50,354 bases of DNA. Origin: Methanobacteriota archaeon. Lineage in GTDB: Archaea > Thermoplasmatota > DTKX01 > VGTL01. Location: contig VGTL01000014.1 of assembly GCA_016874675.1 (NCBI GenBank), forward strand, positions 1-50,354. The letters run 5' to 3'. This document shows, one piece after another, positions 18,092 through 26,148 of this stretch; the first letter of the stretch is position 1, and each line of letters starts with the position of its first letter. The notes under the pieces were generated by a model. It did not search any database. It worked only from the letters and a program-made list of their open reading frames with translations, and had not been told where the DNA came from. Made by a program: the position numbers and the translations under genes.

Positions 18092-19335
18092 ACGAAAAGG
18101 AGGTCCAGCGCAAGGCGGCCTCGGGCGCCGTGAGGCTCTCGAGCGGGGGGCCCGGTCGCCCCCTGCCCGGTCTTTGGTCGCTCTCGATATGCCCGGCCCA
18201 GCTTGCGGGCCGGCTGCCGGCGGACATCTTCGAGGGCGTCGAGACCGATGTCGTCATCGGCGAGAAGACCTCCGGCAGCCCGCTCTCCCTGATGGCCCCC
18301 TTCTTCGTCCCGGGCTCCCCCTTCGGGGAGGTGGGCCGGAACGCCCGGCTGGCATTCGCCTACGGCACGGCCCTGGCGGGCGTGGCCTTCGGCACGGGCG
18401 AGGGCGGCGTGCTTCCGGAGGAGGTCGAGATCTGCCGCCGGTTCCACGGCCGAAGCCTGGTCTCCTGGGGACCGGCGCGCCACGGCGTCACATTGGACTT
18501 CCTTCGCGCCGGCGACGCCGTGGTCATCGAGGCCTTCGGGCACGGCAGGGGCTGCTCCACCGGGCTTTGGCGGCAGGAGCGCACGACGGAGGCCCAGTCC
18601 AGGCTCTGGGGCATGCCCGCCGGGAAGGACTGGGTCGTCCCGCCGGCGCATCTGGACATGGAGTTCCCCGAGGACCTCAAGCAGCACGTCAACCTTCTGC
18701 GCGAGGTAACGGACCACCGGGTCCCGGTGATCGTGAAGCTGGGAGCCTCGCGCGTGCAGGCCGAGGTCCGATTGGCGGTCGAATCCGGCGCGGACGCCGT
18801 GTGGGTAGAGGCGCTCGAATCCCCGCTCTACGGCGCCCCCGACGTCCTCGTCGAGGAGGCCGGGGTGCCCCTGCTTGCGGTCTTCGGGCCGGCGAGGCGG
18901 GCCTTCGAGGAGGCGGGGGCGAAGGAGAGGGGCACCAGGCTCCTCGTTTCGGGCGGCATCTCCGACGGGGCGGAGGCCTTCAAGGCGCTGGCGCTCGGGG
19001 CCGATGCCATAGGCCTTCCGGAGGCCTCCCGCGTGGCCATCGGGTGCAGCGAGGCCGGCGCGGGCGACTGCCACGCCGGCAAGTGCCCCGCCGGGATAGC
19101 CACCACGGACCCGCGATTGGAGGCGATGCTCGACTGGAAGTCGGCCGGGCAGGCGCTCGCCAACTACCTCGCCGCGCTCAATGACGAGCTGAAGCTCCTG
19201 ACGGCGTCGGCGGGCCACACCACGATCCACGCAATAACCGCCGAGGACCTGCGGGCCCTCACCTACGACGCCGCCTCCCTCTCGGGCGTCAAGCTTGCCG
19301 GCTACGACCGCGTGCTCCCGATGTGGATGCACTGA
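18088..19335 (+). CDS. degenerate FMN-binding glutamate-synthase-like protein
   Basis: 415 residues resembling the FMN/TIM-barrel domain of glutamate synthase. The GTGEGG element, SGGISDGAEAFKALALGADA and the 3Fe-4S motif CHAGKCPAGIATTDP are visible. The segment usually reading HDGGTGAS is replaced by VEALESPLYGAPDVL, so the FMN/ammonia-channel region is altered. It forms a two-gene operon with the GXGXG protein (4-nt overlap). A glutamate synthase role is plausible from homology but the missing motif argues for a different amidotransfer or redox function. A heptad repeat begins 15 nt after the stop codon. Confidence 0.82.
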   Translation: MNEKEVQRKAASGAVRLSSGGPGRPLPGLWSLSICPAQLAGRLPADIFEGVETDVVIGEKTSGSPLSLMAPFFVPGSPFGEVGRNARLAFAYGTALAGVAFGTGEGGVLPEEVEICRRFHGRSLVSWGPARHGVTLDFLRAGDAVVIEAFGHGRGCSTGLWRQERTTEAQSRLWGMPAGKDWVVPPAHLDMEFPEDLKQHVNLLREVTDHRVPVIVKLGASRVQAEVRLAVESGADAVWVEALESPLYGAPDVLVEEAGVPLLAVFGPARRAFEEAGAKERGTRLLVSGGISDGAEAFKALALGADAIGLPEASRVAIGCSEAGAGDCHAGKCPAGIATTDPRLEAMLDWKSAGQALANYLAALNDELKLLTASAGHTTIHAITAEDLRALTYDAASLSGVKLAGYDRVLPMWMH

Positions 19336-19350
19336 CGCTGCGCGAGCTTT

Positions 19351-19480
19351 AAGGGCAGTGGGCAGCGGGGAGCGGTGGGGCAGCAGGCATCGGGCAGCAG
19401 GCAGCGGGGACGAAACGGAGCCCGTCGTCCCCCATTGCCTGCTGCCCCGCCGCTCCCCGCTGCCTGCTGCCCGCTGCCCG
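19351..19480. repeat. A-type heptad inverted repeat with conserved core (R7)
   Basis: Arms of GGGCAGC/GGGGAGC and their complements surround GACGAAACGGAGCCCGTCGT. This core is shared, in reverse orientation, with the copy at 33197-33300. It occupies the gap between the convergent stops of the FMN-domain gene and the HAD gene. Confidence 0.9.
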
Positions 19481-19481
19481 G

Positions 19482-20132
19482 TCAGTTCGCGTCCACCCAC
19501 TTGAGCATCGCCGGGCCGGCCTTCTCGAAGATCGCATCGGCCCCGGCCGCCGTCAGAGTATCCCGGGTACCGGCGCCCGTCAGCACGCCGGCCGTGGCGG
19601 CGCCGGCCCGTTTCCCCGAGAGGATGTCGAAAGGGTGGTCGCCGACTACGGCGCAGTCCTTCGGGGCGCAGCGCAGCTTGACCAGGAGCAGCAGCACCCC
19701 CTCGGGGTCGGGCTTGGGGCGCACGACGTCGTCGCGGCCGAGCACCGCGTCGAAGCGGTGGCCCATGCGCGCCAGGGAAAGGTCGACGTACTTCCGGCAG
19801 GCCCTCGAGAAGACCGCGGTGGCGATGCGGCGCTCTCTCAGGCCCGCCAGCAGCCGGGGGACGCCGGCGAACGTCCGGACCTTCGGAAACGAGTCGAGCT
19901 CGGCCCGGTCCATGAGGGTGTCGGCCCGCAGGCGGATCCTCTGGGCCTGGCCCGGGGTCATGCCCTTGTCGATGAGCAGCCGGATGTTTCGGTCCACCGC
20001 CTCGAGCAGGGGGCCCTCGAGCTCCGGCTGGCCGTACCTTCCGAACAGGGCCACCAGGTCCGCCCTGAGCCGGTCCCAGTCCATCCTGAGGCGCTGGAGC
20101 GTCCCGTCGAGGTCGAAGATGACGGCCCTCAT
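19482..20132 (-). CDS. HAD superfamily phosphatase
   Basis: 216 residues with the complete HAD motif set: FDLDGTL (catalytic Asp nucleophile), VFSRA (motif II serine), RPKPDPEG (motif III lysine), and VVGDHPFDI (motif IV). A helical cap lies between motifs I and II, as in phosphoglycolate-phosphatase-like members. It is cytoplasmic; the substrate is unknown. A TATA (TTTTAAG at 20157-20163) lies 28 nt upstream of the ATG at 20132, supporting a leaderless mRNA and this start. Divergent from folP. Confidence 0.88.
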   Translation of the reverse strand: MRAVIFDLDGTLQRLRMDWDRLRADLVALFGRYGQPELEGPLLEAVDRNIRLLIDKGMTPGQAQRIRLRADTLMDRAELDSFPKVRTFAGVPRLLAGLRERRIATAVFSRACRKYVDLSLARMGHRFDAVLGRDDVVRPKPDPEGVLLLLVKLRCAPKDCAVVGDHPFDILSGKRAGAATAGVLTGAGTRDTLTAAGADAIFEKAGPAMLKWVDAN

Positions 20133-20156
20133 GCGCCGAGGGAGTATCAGTCCCGG

Positions 20157-20163
20157 CTTAAAA
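20157..20163 (-). promoter_or_regulatory. TATA box for the HAD gene
   Basis: TTTTAAG on the minus strand, 28 nt upstream of the ATG at 20132, consistent with a leaderless mRNA. Confidence 0.55.
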
Positions 20164-20217
20164 CCCTTGTCTCTCGGGCTCCGCAACATTGAAATCGGCC
20201 TTTCCGATTGAGAGTCC

Positions 20218-21420
20218 GTGTACAACACCCGGGTGCTGGCCATCCGCGACCTGCGGGGAGCCGAGGAGGGCGTCCGCTGCACCGGCTGCGACCCGGGCGG
20301 GGTCCCCATCATGGCCCCCAAGCTGGTCCACCACACGCTCGGGCTCGACAGGGTGGACAGCCGGGCAGCGCTGATAATAAAGCAGGAGATGCTCTCGGCC
20401 GGCGGGGATGCCGCCGTCTGCCGCGGGGCGCTGGGCCGGACATCGAGGTGCTCCGACATACTGGTCTTCGGAACGCGCAAGCAGCTTTGGCGCGCCCTGG
20501 GGAAGCTTTCCCACCAGCCGTTCGGGTGCCAAGACATCGCCTCCGAGATCTCGGCGGTGCTCGCCAACCTGGACCGCGGCCGGGACTTCACGCTGAGGTG
20601 CGGGGGGCGCCGCCTGGAGCTCGGAAAGCGGACCCACATCATGGGCATTCTCAACCTGACGCCGGATTCGTTTTCGGACGGCGGGCGCTTCCTGGACCCC
20701 GCCTCGGCGGTCGCCCACGGCCTCCGCATGGCCGCGGAAGGGGCCGACATCATCGACGTTGGCGGGGAATCCACCCGTCCCGGGGCGGCCCCCCTCTCTC
20801 TTGCGGCCGAGGAGAGAAGGGTCCTTCCGGTGATCCGGGCGCTGGCCGGGAAGGTCGGCGTCCCCGTATCGGTCGACACCTACAAGCCGGCCCTGGCCGC
20901 GAAGGCTTTGGACGCCGGGGCCTCGATCGTGAACGACATCTTCGGCCTGCGCCGGCGGGGCATGGCCCGGCTCGTGGCGCGCCGCGACGTCCCGGTGATA
21001 ATCATGCACATGCAGGGAACGCCCCGGGACATGCAGAAGGCCCCGCAGTACGGGGACGTCGCCGGAGAGGTCCACCGGTTCTTCCTCGAGAGGATGGAAA
21101 GGGCCCATGAGGCGGGAGTGGACCGGGAGGGAATGGTCCTGGACCCGGGGATAGGATTCGGCAAGACATCCGGCCACAACTTCGAGCTTTTGGCCCGGCT
21201 CGGGGATTTCAGGGGGCTGGGCCGTCCGATGCTCGTCGGTGCCTCGCGCAAGTCGTTCATCGGCCGGGTGCTGGACCTGCCTGCGGACCGCCGCCTCGAG
21301 GGGAGCCTGGCCGCGGCCGTGGCGGCCGTCCTCAACGGGGCAAGCATTATAAGAGCGCACGATGTGGCGGAGACCGCGCGCGCCTGCCGCGTCGCCGACG
21401 AGATACTGGCGGCGGGGTAG
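20218..21420 (+). CDS. folP: dihydropteroate synthase with N-terminal extension
   Basis: 400 residues. Residues about 140-400 are a canonical dihydropteroate synthase TIM barrel: IMGILNLTPDSFSDGG, DIIDVGGESTRPGA, VNDIFGL, IIMHMQGTP, LDPGIGFGK and the terminal GASRKSFIG. The first 135 residues are a separate extension (with TGCDPGG and KQLWRAL) seen in longer DHPS proteins. It would join a pterin diphosphate to p-aminobenzoate or an analogue. The start is GTG at 20218. The MptA gene follows 7 nt downstream, so the pair forms a pterin-biosynthesis operon; methanopterin versus folate cannot be told from this alone. Confidence 0.9.
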   Translation: MYNTRVLAIRDLRGAEEGVRCTGCDPGGVPIMAPKLVHHTLGLDRVDSRAALIIKQEMLSAGGDAAVCRGALGRTSRCSDILVFGTRKQLWRALGKLSHQPFGCQDIASEISAVLANLDRGRDFTLRCGGRRLELGKRTHIMGILNLTPDSFSDGGRFLDPASAVAHGLRMAAEGADIIDVGGESTRPGAAPLSLAAEERRVLPVIRALAGKVGVPVSVDTYKPALAAKALDAGASIVNDIFGLRRRGMARLVARRDVPVIIMHMQGTPRDMQKAPQYGDVAGEVHRFFLERMERAHEAGVDREGMVLDPGIGFGKTSGHNFELLARLGDFRGLGRPMLVGASRKSFIGRVLDLPADRRLEGSLAAAVAAVLNGASIIRAHDVAETARACRVADEILAAG

Positions 21421-21427
21421 GGGCAGG

Positions 21428-22384
21428 ATGAAGGGGAACGCGATGGGGGGAGGAAGGAGGGTCCCGGACGTGCAGAACCGCCGGGTGCCGGACAACTACA
21501 TGCTCACCCGCGTGGGCGTCACCGGCGTCAAGAAGCCCGTCCAGGTCGCCCGGGGTGGCCGGACGGTCACGTTGACGCCGACCATCTCACTCTTCGTGGA
21601 CCTGCCCGCCCGCCAGCGCGGCTCCCACATGTCCCGCAACCTCGAGGCGGTGGCGGAGCTCGTGGACGAAAGCGTCGGCCGGCCCCACCCGAGCCTCGAG
21701 GACCTTTGCGCCATGCTCTCGCGGGGCCTTTTGGACAGGCACCCCTACGCCACCACCGCCGAGGTGGAGATGCGCGCCGACTACTTCCTGGAGATGAGGA
21801 ACCCTTCGGGGCGGCGGACCATCGAGGGGTACCATCTCCTGGCCCGCGCGGTCGCCCACCGGGGTTCGAGGCACCTGGTGCGCAAGAGCATCGGCGTCGA
21901 GGTGACCGGGATGACGGCCTGTCCCTGCGCCCAGGAGACAGTGCGCCAGATCTACGCCGGCAGGGGGACCGGGAAGGGCCGGGGCCCGGCGGGGCCTCCC
22001 ACTCTTTCCCACAACCAGAGGAACGTCACCTCCGTGCTCATGGAGGTGCCGGAAAAATACCCTGTCGAGGCCGACGACCTGATCAGGCTCGTGGAGTCCT
22101 CCCAGAGCTCCCCGACGCGCGAGATCCTCAAGCGCCCCGACGAGGGGAGGCTGGTGCTTCGCGCCCACCTGAACCCCAAGTTCGTCGAGGACGTGGTGCG
22201 CGATGTGCTGCGCAACATCGTGGACAGGTACCGGCAGCTCCCGGACGAGGTGGCCGTCACGGTCCGCTCGGAGGCCCAGGAGTCCATACACAAGCACAAC
22301 GCCGTGGCCGAGCGCGTCACCACGCTTGGCGAGCTCCGCCGCAGCCGCGCTGGGCCGGGGCTGGACCGTACTAGCTGCGCCTGA
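21428..22384 (+). CDS. mptA: GTP cyclohydrolase IV (MptA/FolE2 family)
   Basis: 318 residues of the COG1469 family, making the first pterin intermediate from GTP. Family motifs are seen: GVTGVKKPV near the N-terminus, RQRGSHMSRNLEAV, VEVTGMTACPCAQ (active-site Cys) and the LSHNQRNVTSVLME segment with its metal-binding His. The ATG at 21428 has GGGGCAGG just upstream; a shorter start 15 nt in is possible. Archaeal MptA makes 7,8-dihydroneopterin 2',3'-cyclic phosphate for methanopterin and related pterins. The downstream gap holds a C-type heptad repeat. Confidence 0.93.
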   Translation: MKGNAMGGGRRVPDVQNRRVPDNYMLTRVGVTGVKKPVQVARGGRTVTLTPTISLFVDLPARQRGSHMSRNLEAVAELVDESVGRPHPSLEDLCAMLSRGLLDRHPYATTAEVEMRADYFLEMRNPSGRRTIEGYHLLARAVAHRGSRHLVRKSIGVEVTGMTACPCAQETVRQIYAGRGTGKGRGPAGPPTLSHNQRNVTSVLMEVPEKYPVEADDLIRLVESSQSSPTREILKRPDEGRLVLRAHLNPKFVEDVVRDVLRNIVDRYRQLPDEVAVTVRSEAQESIHKHNAVAERVTTLGELRRSRAGPGLDRTSCA

Positions 22385-22389
22385 TACCG

Positions 22390-22508
22390 GCTGCAGGGTG
22401 CTGGGTGCGGGGTGCCGGGAACGACGAGGGTCGAGGGTTCAGGGACGAGCGCCGGGAAACACCCTGTACCCTGCACCCTCGCCGTCCTCCCCTTGACCCT
22501 GCACCCTG
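22390..22508. repeat. C-type heptad inverted repeat plus pyrimidine-rich tail (R8)
   Basis: The left arm has GGGTGCT/GGGTGCG/GGGTGCC, the right arm ACCCTGC/ACCCTGT units. It lies between the convergent stops of mptA and the TPR gene. The 22515-22585 stretch beyond it is pyrimidine-rich (TTCCGCC/TTCCACC units) without a gene. Confidence 0.82.
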
Positions 22509-22586
22509 GAAACCCGTCCGCCCCCCCCCTTCCGCCCTCTCCACCCGTTCCGCCCCTTTCACCTCTTCCGCCACTTCCACCGTTCC

Positions 22587-25310
22587 CTACAGGGTGTCCC
22601 GCCACCCGCCCCGGGCGCCGGCCGGCGGCGGTGAGGTCTCGATGGGCTTGAGGCACTTGGGGCACAGGTTGCGCTCTGCCCGGCGGTCCTTGTTGAAATC
22701 GATGACGCAGCGGCTGCAAAGGTGCGCCCCGCAGCCGTGATGGATGGTCGCGATTATCGAGTGGCACACGGAGCAGTAGGTCCGGCCCCGCCGGCCGCGA
22801 TCGTGGAGCCCCTCCTCGGTGCCGGCGCGCTTTTCGCGCTTCTCGATGCTCGTGACTATGTCCTTTATGCTCTCGGATATGTCCTGGATGCCGGCGTCGT
22901 CCAGGGCCTCCTCACCGCCGGTCCCCTCCCCGGGCGCGGCCCGGTCCTCGGGCGCGGCCCCCCCATCGGGCGCAGGCCGGGCCCGGGGCCTCCTCGGCCG
23001 GCGGGCCGGTCGCTCTTCGGCGGCCGGTTTGGATTCCCCGGCCTCCTCCCGGGGCCGGGCCTCCCCTTCCTCCGCCGCCGGCATCCCCTCCTCCTCCGGC
23101 CCGGAGGCCGCCGGTCCCGGCCGCTTCACGGGCACCTGCGCGGCGGGCGGCGTCTCGGCGGCGGGAACCGGCACCTCGGGGGACGGTCGCTTGCGCGGCC
23201 GGCGCGGCCTTTTCTCCTCGACATGGAGGTCGGGGGTGCTCTCGAGCTCGCTTTCGGGCACCTCGGCGGCCGGGGTGTCCTCCACGACCGGCGGGGCGGG
23301 CGGCGGGCGCCCGCTCTTGATGGCCTTGAGCACCTCCTCGACCCGCCGGGCCTCGCCCAGCGGAAGGTTGAGCCGCCTGACCAGGCCGAAGAGGTCGCGC
23401 TCCTCCTCGGCAAGGTGCAGGCCGGCGCGGCTCCGCTCCTCCGTGCGAGGGTCGAGGGGGCTCTCGATGTGCAATGCCTCCCCCCGCACGGCCTCTATGT
23501 AGCCCAGCACGCGCTTGCCCTGGATGACCGTGGCGCCTGGCGGCGCCTTGACAGCGTCCGAGAGCCGCAATGGCTTGCCGGGCGGGACCTTCCTGATCAG
23601 GTCCGAGGCCCGGTCATCGAGCTCCGACTTCTCGGATACGGACATCGCCCGGAGATCGACCGGCTCGATGTCGCCTATGTGGCCCATCACCCTCTCGAGC
23701 TTCTCGAAAGGCACCTGGCAGTCCCGGAAGGCCTCCTCGCGGGAGGGCATGCGGTCGTTGCGCTGCTCGAAGTCGAGGACCCTGCGCGCGCAGCCCTCTA
23801 GCTCCGACTTCTCCCTCAGCGAGGTGACCAGGGCGCGCATCTCCCGGGCGGGCCGGTTGCCGGCATCGATGGCGAGGACGCGGTCGAGGTGGGCCAGGGC
23901 CTCGTCGTAGCGGTCCTCCCTGAGGGAGCACCGGGCGCGGCCCAGCCAGGCGGCCGGGCTCCCCGGGGCGAGCACCGAGGCTCGGGTGAATGCGCGTATC
24001 GCGTCGTCCATCCGCCCGAGGGCGAGCAGCGCGTCCCCGCGGCCCAGGACCGCCTCGAGGTGGTCCTGGTCGTGCTCGAGGGCGACGTTGAACGAGTTGA
24101 CGGCCTCCTCCAGCCTCCCCTCGGCGGCAAGCGCCAGGCCTTGCCGGTGCGAGTAGGCCGGATTGCCCGGCTCGAGCTCCACGGCCTTTGCCAGGTACTG
24201 GAGGGACTCCCCCGACCGGCCCATCCGCAGAAGGCTCCGGCCCTTGCCCGCCCAGGCCCGGCCCTCGGCCGGGGAAATCGTTATGGCCTCCTCGTAGCTC
24301 CTCGCGGCGCCGGCAAGATCCCCGGCCTGTTCGAGCGCGGCGCCCTTCCTTGTCAGGAGGTCGGCGTCCCGGGGCGCAAGCTCCAGGGTCCGGCCGATGA
24401 ACTCCAGGGCCTCGCGGTGCCGGCCCAGCGAGACCAGCACCTCCGAGGCACCGGTCAGGGCCTCGCGGTCGACGGGGTCTATGCGCAGGGCGGCGTCGTA
24501 GGCTTTAAGCGCCTCCTCGTAGCGGCGGGCGCCCGCGTGGACCCGCGCCCGGGCGACGTGCGCGCCCTTGAAGCCCGGGTGGGACTGGAGGGCCCGGTCG
24601 AAAAGCGCGAGCGCCTCGTCCGGCTTGCCGGCCCGGTCGAGGGCCTTGCCCATCTCGGTCAGGGTGGCCGGGTCCTCGGGCGAGAGCTCCAGCGCCTCCT
24701 TGAGCTCCTCGGCGGCCTCGGCGTGCCGTCCCCTGAGGGACAGCGCCACCCCCTTTCCCCTGAGCACCTCCGGGTCCTCGGGGCTGATCTCGTGGAGCAG
24801 CTCGTAGAAATCGATGCGCAGGGGCTCCAGCTGGAGGGCCTTGCCGTAGCAGAGGCGTGCCTCGCCGTACTCCATCAGGGCGCGCATCACGTTTCCCTTC
24901 GCCACCCAGGTCTCGGCGTCGTCGGGGGCGAGCACCAGCGCGCGGTCCAGGAAGCCGACCGCGTCCTCGAACCTTCCCTGGGCCTGGACCGCCTTGCCTA
25001 TCTCGGCCCAGGCGGAGGCATTCCCGGGCGCGACCTGGAGGGCCGCCTCCAGCGCGCGCAACGAGTCATCGCTCCTGCCCAGGTCGGCAAGGGCGGTGGC
25101 TATCTCGATGTAGCAGTCGGAGAACTCGTCTTTGTGCTGGACGAAGAGCTCCCGCTTGGAGTCCAGGAACGAGAGGGTCTCCAGGTACAGGCCGGGGGAT
25201 TCGGGCCTCTTGCGCGAGAGGGCCTTCGAGGCGCGGGAGAGGAGCTCCTGCACCTTCTCGAGGGCCTTCTGCTCCTTCTTGTAGTCCGGCGTGAATATGT
25301 CCAGGTCCAT
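22587..25310 (-). CDS. large TPR protein with C-terminal zinc finger
   Basis: About 907 residues. Residues 20-520 hold roughly a dozen tetratricopeptide repeats (units like ALFDRALQSHPGFKGAHVARA). A domain of about 130 residues with IQGKRVLGYIEAV follows, then a long Pro/Glu/Arg-rich disordered region (about 640-825). A C-terminal zinc finger (YCSVCHSIIATIHHGCG, HLCSRCVID, LCPKC) resembles a RING/B-box-type treble-clef fold. It likely acts as a protein-interaction scaffold in the cytoplasm; no enzymatic domain is visible. A TATA at 25344-25350 supports transcription just upstream; the ATG at 25325 is a second candidate, five codons earlier. Confidence 0.83.
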   Translation of the reverse strand: MDLDIFTPDYKKEQKALEKVQELLSRASKALSRKRPESPGLYLETLSFLDSKRELFVQHKDEFSDCYIEIATALADLGRSDDSLRALEAALQVAPGNASAWAEIGKAVQAQGRFEDAVGFLDRALVLAPDDAETWVAKGNVMRALMEYGEARLCYGKALQLEPLRIDFYELLHEISPEDPEVLRGKGVALSLRGRHAEAAEELKEALELSPEDPATLTEMGKALDRAGKPDEALALFDRALQSHPGFKGAHVARARVHAGARRYEEALKAYDAALRIDPVDREALTGASEVLVSLGRHREALEFIGRTLELAPRDADLLTRKGAALEQAGDLAGAARSYEEAITISPAEGRAWAGKGRSLLRMGRSGESLQYLAKAVELEPGNPAYSHRQGLALAAEGRLEEAVNSFNVALEHDQDHLEAVLGRGDALLALGRMDDAIRAFTRASVLAPGSPAAWLGRARCSLREDRYDEALAHLDRVLAIDAGNRPAREMRALVTSLREKSELEGCARRVLDFEQRNDRMPSREEAFRDCQVPFEKLERVMGHIGDIEPVDLRAMSVSEKSELDDRASDLIRKVPPGKPLRLSDAVKAPPGATVIQGKRVLGYIEAVRGEALHIESPLDPRTEERSRAGLHLAEEERDLFGLVRRLNLPLGEARRVEEVLKAIKSGRPPPAPPVVEDTPAAEVPESELESTPDLHVEEKRPRRPRKRPSPEVPVPAAETPPAAQVPVKRPGPAASGPEEEGMPAAEEGEARPREEAGESKPAAEERPARRPRRPRARPAPDGGAAPEDRAAPGEGTGGEEALDDAGIQDISESIKDIVTSIEKREKRAGTEEGLHDRGRRGRTYCSVCHSIIATIHHGCGAHLCSRCVIDFNKDRRAERNLCPKCLKPIETSPPPAGARGGWRDTL

Positions 25311-25343
25311 GCGCGCTACCTGCATCGGAATTGTCGCGTACCG

Positions 25344-25350
25344 ATATAAA
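25344..25350 (-). promoter_or_regulatory. TATA box for the TPR gene
   Basis: TTTATAT on the minus strand. Initiation about 26 nt away falls near 25320, a few nt before the ATG at 25310 and just after that at 25325, which favours the downstream start. The queD 3' repeat (R9) ends just upstream of it. Confidence 0.6.
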
Positions 25351-25368
25351 ATGTTGCAATGGATAAAA

Positions 25369-25497
25369 GGGCGCGGGGCGCAGGGCGCAAGGGAAGGCGC
25401 TGGGGACATGGGGAGGATTCTGCTCTCCTCCCTTGCTCCTTGCGCCTTGACCCTTGCGCCCCAAGCCTTGCGCCTCGCGCCCTGCGCCTTGCGCCTC
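25369..25497. repeat. B-type heptad inverted repeat (R9)
   Basis: The left arm has GGCGCGG/GGCGCAG/GGCGCAA, the right arm TTGCGCC/CTGCGCC units. The centre contains a smaller palindrome (GGGGAGGATTCTGCTCTCCTC). It starts 7 nt after the stop codon of queD (read on the minus strand) and reaches the promoter of the TPR gene. Confidence 0.85.
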
Positions 25498-25503
25498 CGT
25501 CTC

Positions 25504-25977
25504 TCAGAACTTGCGCGCCGCCCACGCGCCCTGTCCGACGCCCTCGCAGAGGCCGAGCTGGAGCTCGGAGACGTTCCCCAGGCGGGCGATGGCGGGGGCC
25601 GCCCTGTCGAGCAGGTACTCGGAGAGCTGCTCGGCGGTCACGGCCGGAAGGTCCAAAAGGAGCACGTCGCCGGGCGGGAAGGTGTAGCGGTTCTTGCCGA
25701 CGAGAAGCTCGACCGAGCCCCGGCGGCGGATGACCGTGATCGAAGGATGGCGGGCCGGGATGAGCACGCGGTGGTCCAGCCTGTCGATGAGGCGCCTGAC
25801 GAGCTCCTTCACCTCGTGGAAGTCGGCGATGTAGCCCATCTCGTTCTTCCGCCCGACGAGACGGACGTGGACGGCGTAGGTGTGGCCGTGGAGCCGGCCG
25901 CACTTCTCGTGGCCGGGAATGAGGTGGCAGGCCGAGAACTTGAGCCCCGCCGACCAGCCGTCTATCTCGAGCCTCAT
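25504..25977 (-). CDS. queD: 6-carboxy-tetrahydropterin synthase family protein
   Basis: 157 residues of the PTPS/QueD fold. Zinc-binding His are in FSACHLIPGHEKCGRLHGHTY (the Cys of KCGRLHGH is the usual catalytic residue), and LDHRVL and AEQLSEYL match the family. A longer segment of about 25 residues (IPARHPSITVIRRRGSVELL) precedes AEQLSEYL, as in several archaeal members. It likely converts dihydroneopterin triphosphate to 6-carboxytetrahydropterin in preQ0/archaeosine synthesis, though archaeal PTPS paralogs can serve pterin pathways. A TATA at 26001-26009 is 28 nt from the ATG at 25977, so the mRNA is leaderless. Confidence 0.88.
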   Translation of the reverse strand: MRLEIDGWSAGLKFSACHLIPGHEKCGRLHGHTYAVHVRLVGRKNEMGYIADFHEVKELVRRLIDRLDHRVLIPARHPSITVIRRRGSVELLVGKNRYTFPPGDVLLLDLPAVTAEQLSEYLLDRAAPAIARLGNVSELQLGLCEGVGQGAWAARKF

Positions 25978-26000
25978 CGGGGAGACAATGAGCGGGGGGC

Positions 26001-26009
26001 GTAATAAGC
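26001..26009 (-). promoter_or_regulatory. TATA box for queD
   Basis: GGCTTATTAC on the minus strand, 28 nt upstream of the ATG at 25977, consistent with a leaderless mRNA. Confidence 0.55.
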
Positions 26010-26018
26010 CTAACTGGA

Positions 26019-26142
26019 GGGGCAGCGGGAGGGAAGGGGAGCGGGGAGCGGGCAGCGATGAGCGGCGGCGGAGCGGAGCCAGTCGTCCCCCGCTCCCTGC
26101 TGCCCGCTCCCCGCTCCCCTTCCCTCCCGCTCCCCGCTGCCC
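26019..26142. repeat. A-type heptad inverted repeat with long arms (R10)
   Basis: The arms share a near-perfect stretch of about 32 bp (GCGGGAGGGAAGGGGAGC then GGGGAGCGGGCAGC) and differ by one heptad, implying slippage by whole units. The centre carries GGAGCCAGTCGTCCCCC, a variant of the conserved core. It starts 6 nt after the stop codon of the flavoprotein gene (minus strand). Confidence 0.9.
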
Positions 26143-26148
26143 TTTTTT

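Noticed and set aside
17251-19500. A 749-codon minus-strand frame opposite the glutamate-synthase-like genes
   Set aside because: Antisense low-information protein that runs through the repeats at both ends; the plus-strand genes are coupled and have conserved motifs.
22722-25349. Long plus-strand frames opposite the TPR gene
   Set aside because: Low-complexity Gly/Leu/Arg products; the periodic TPR signal is on the minus strand.
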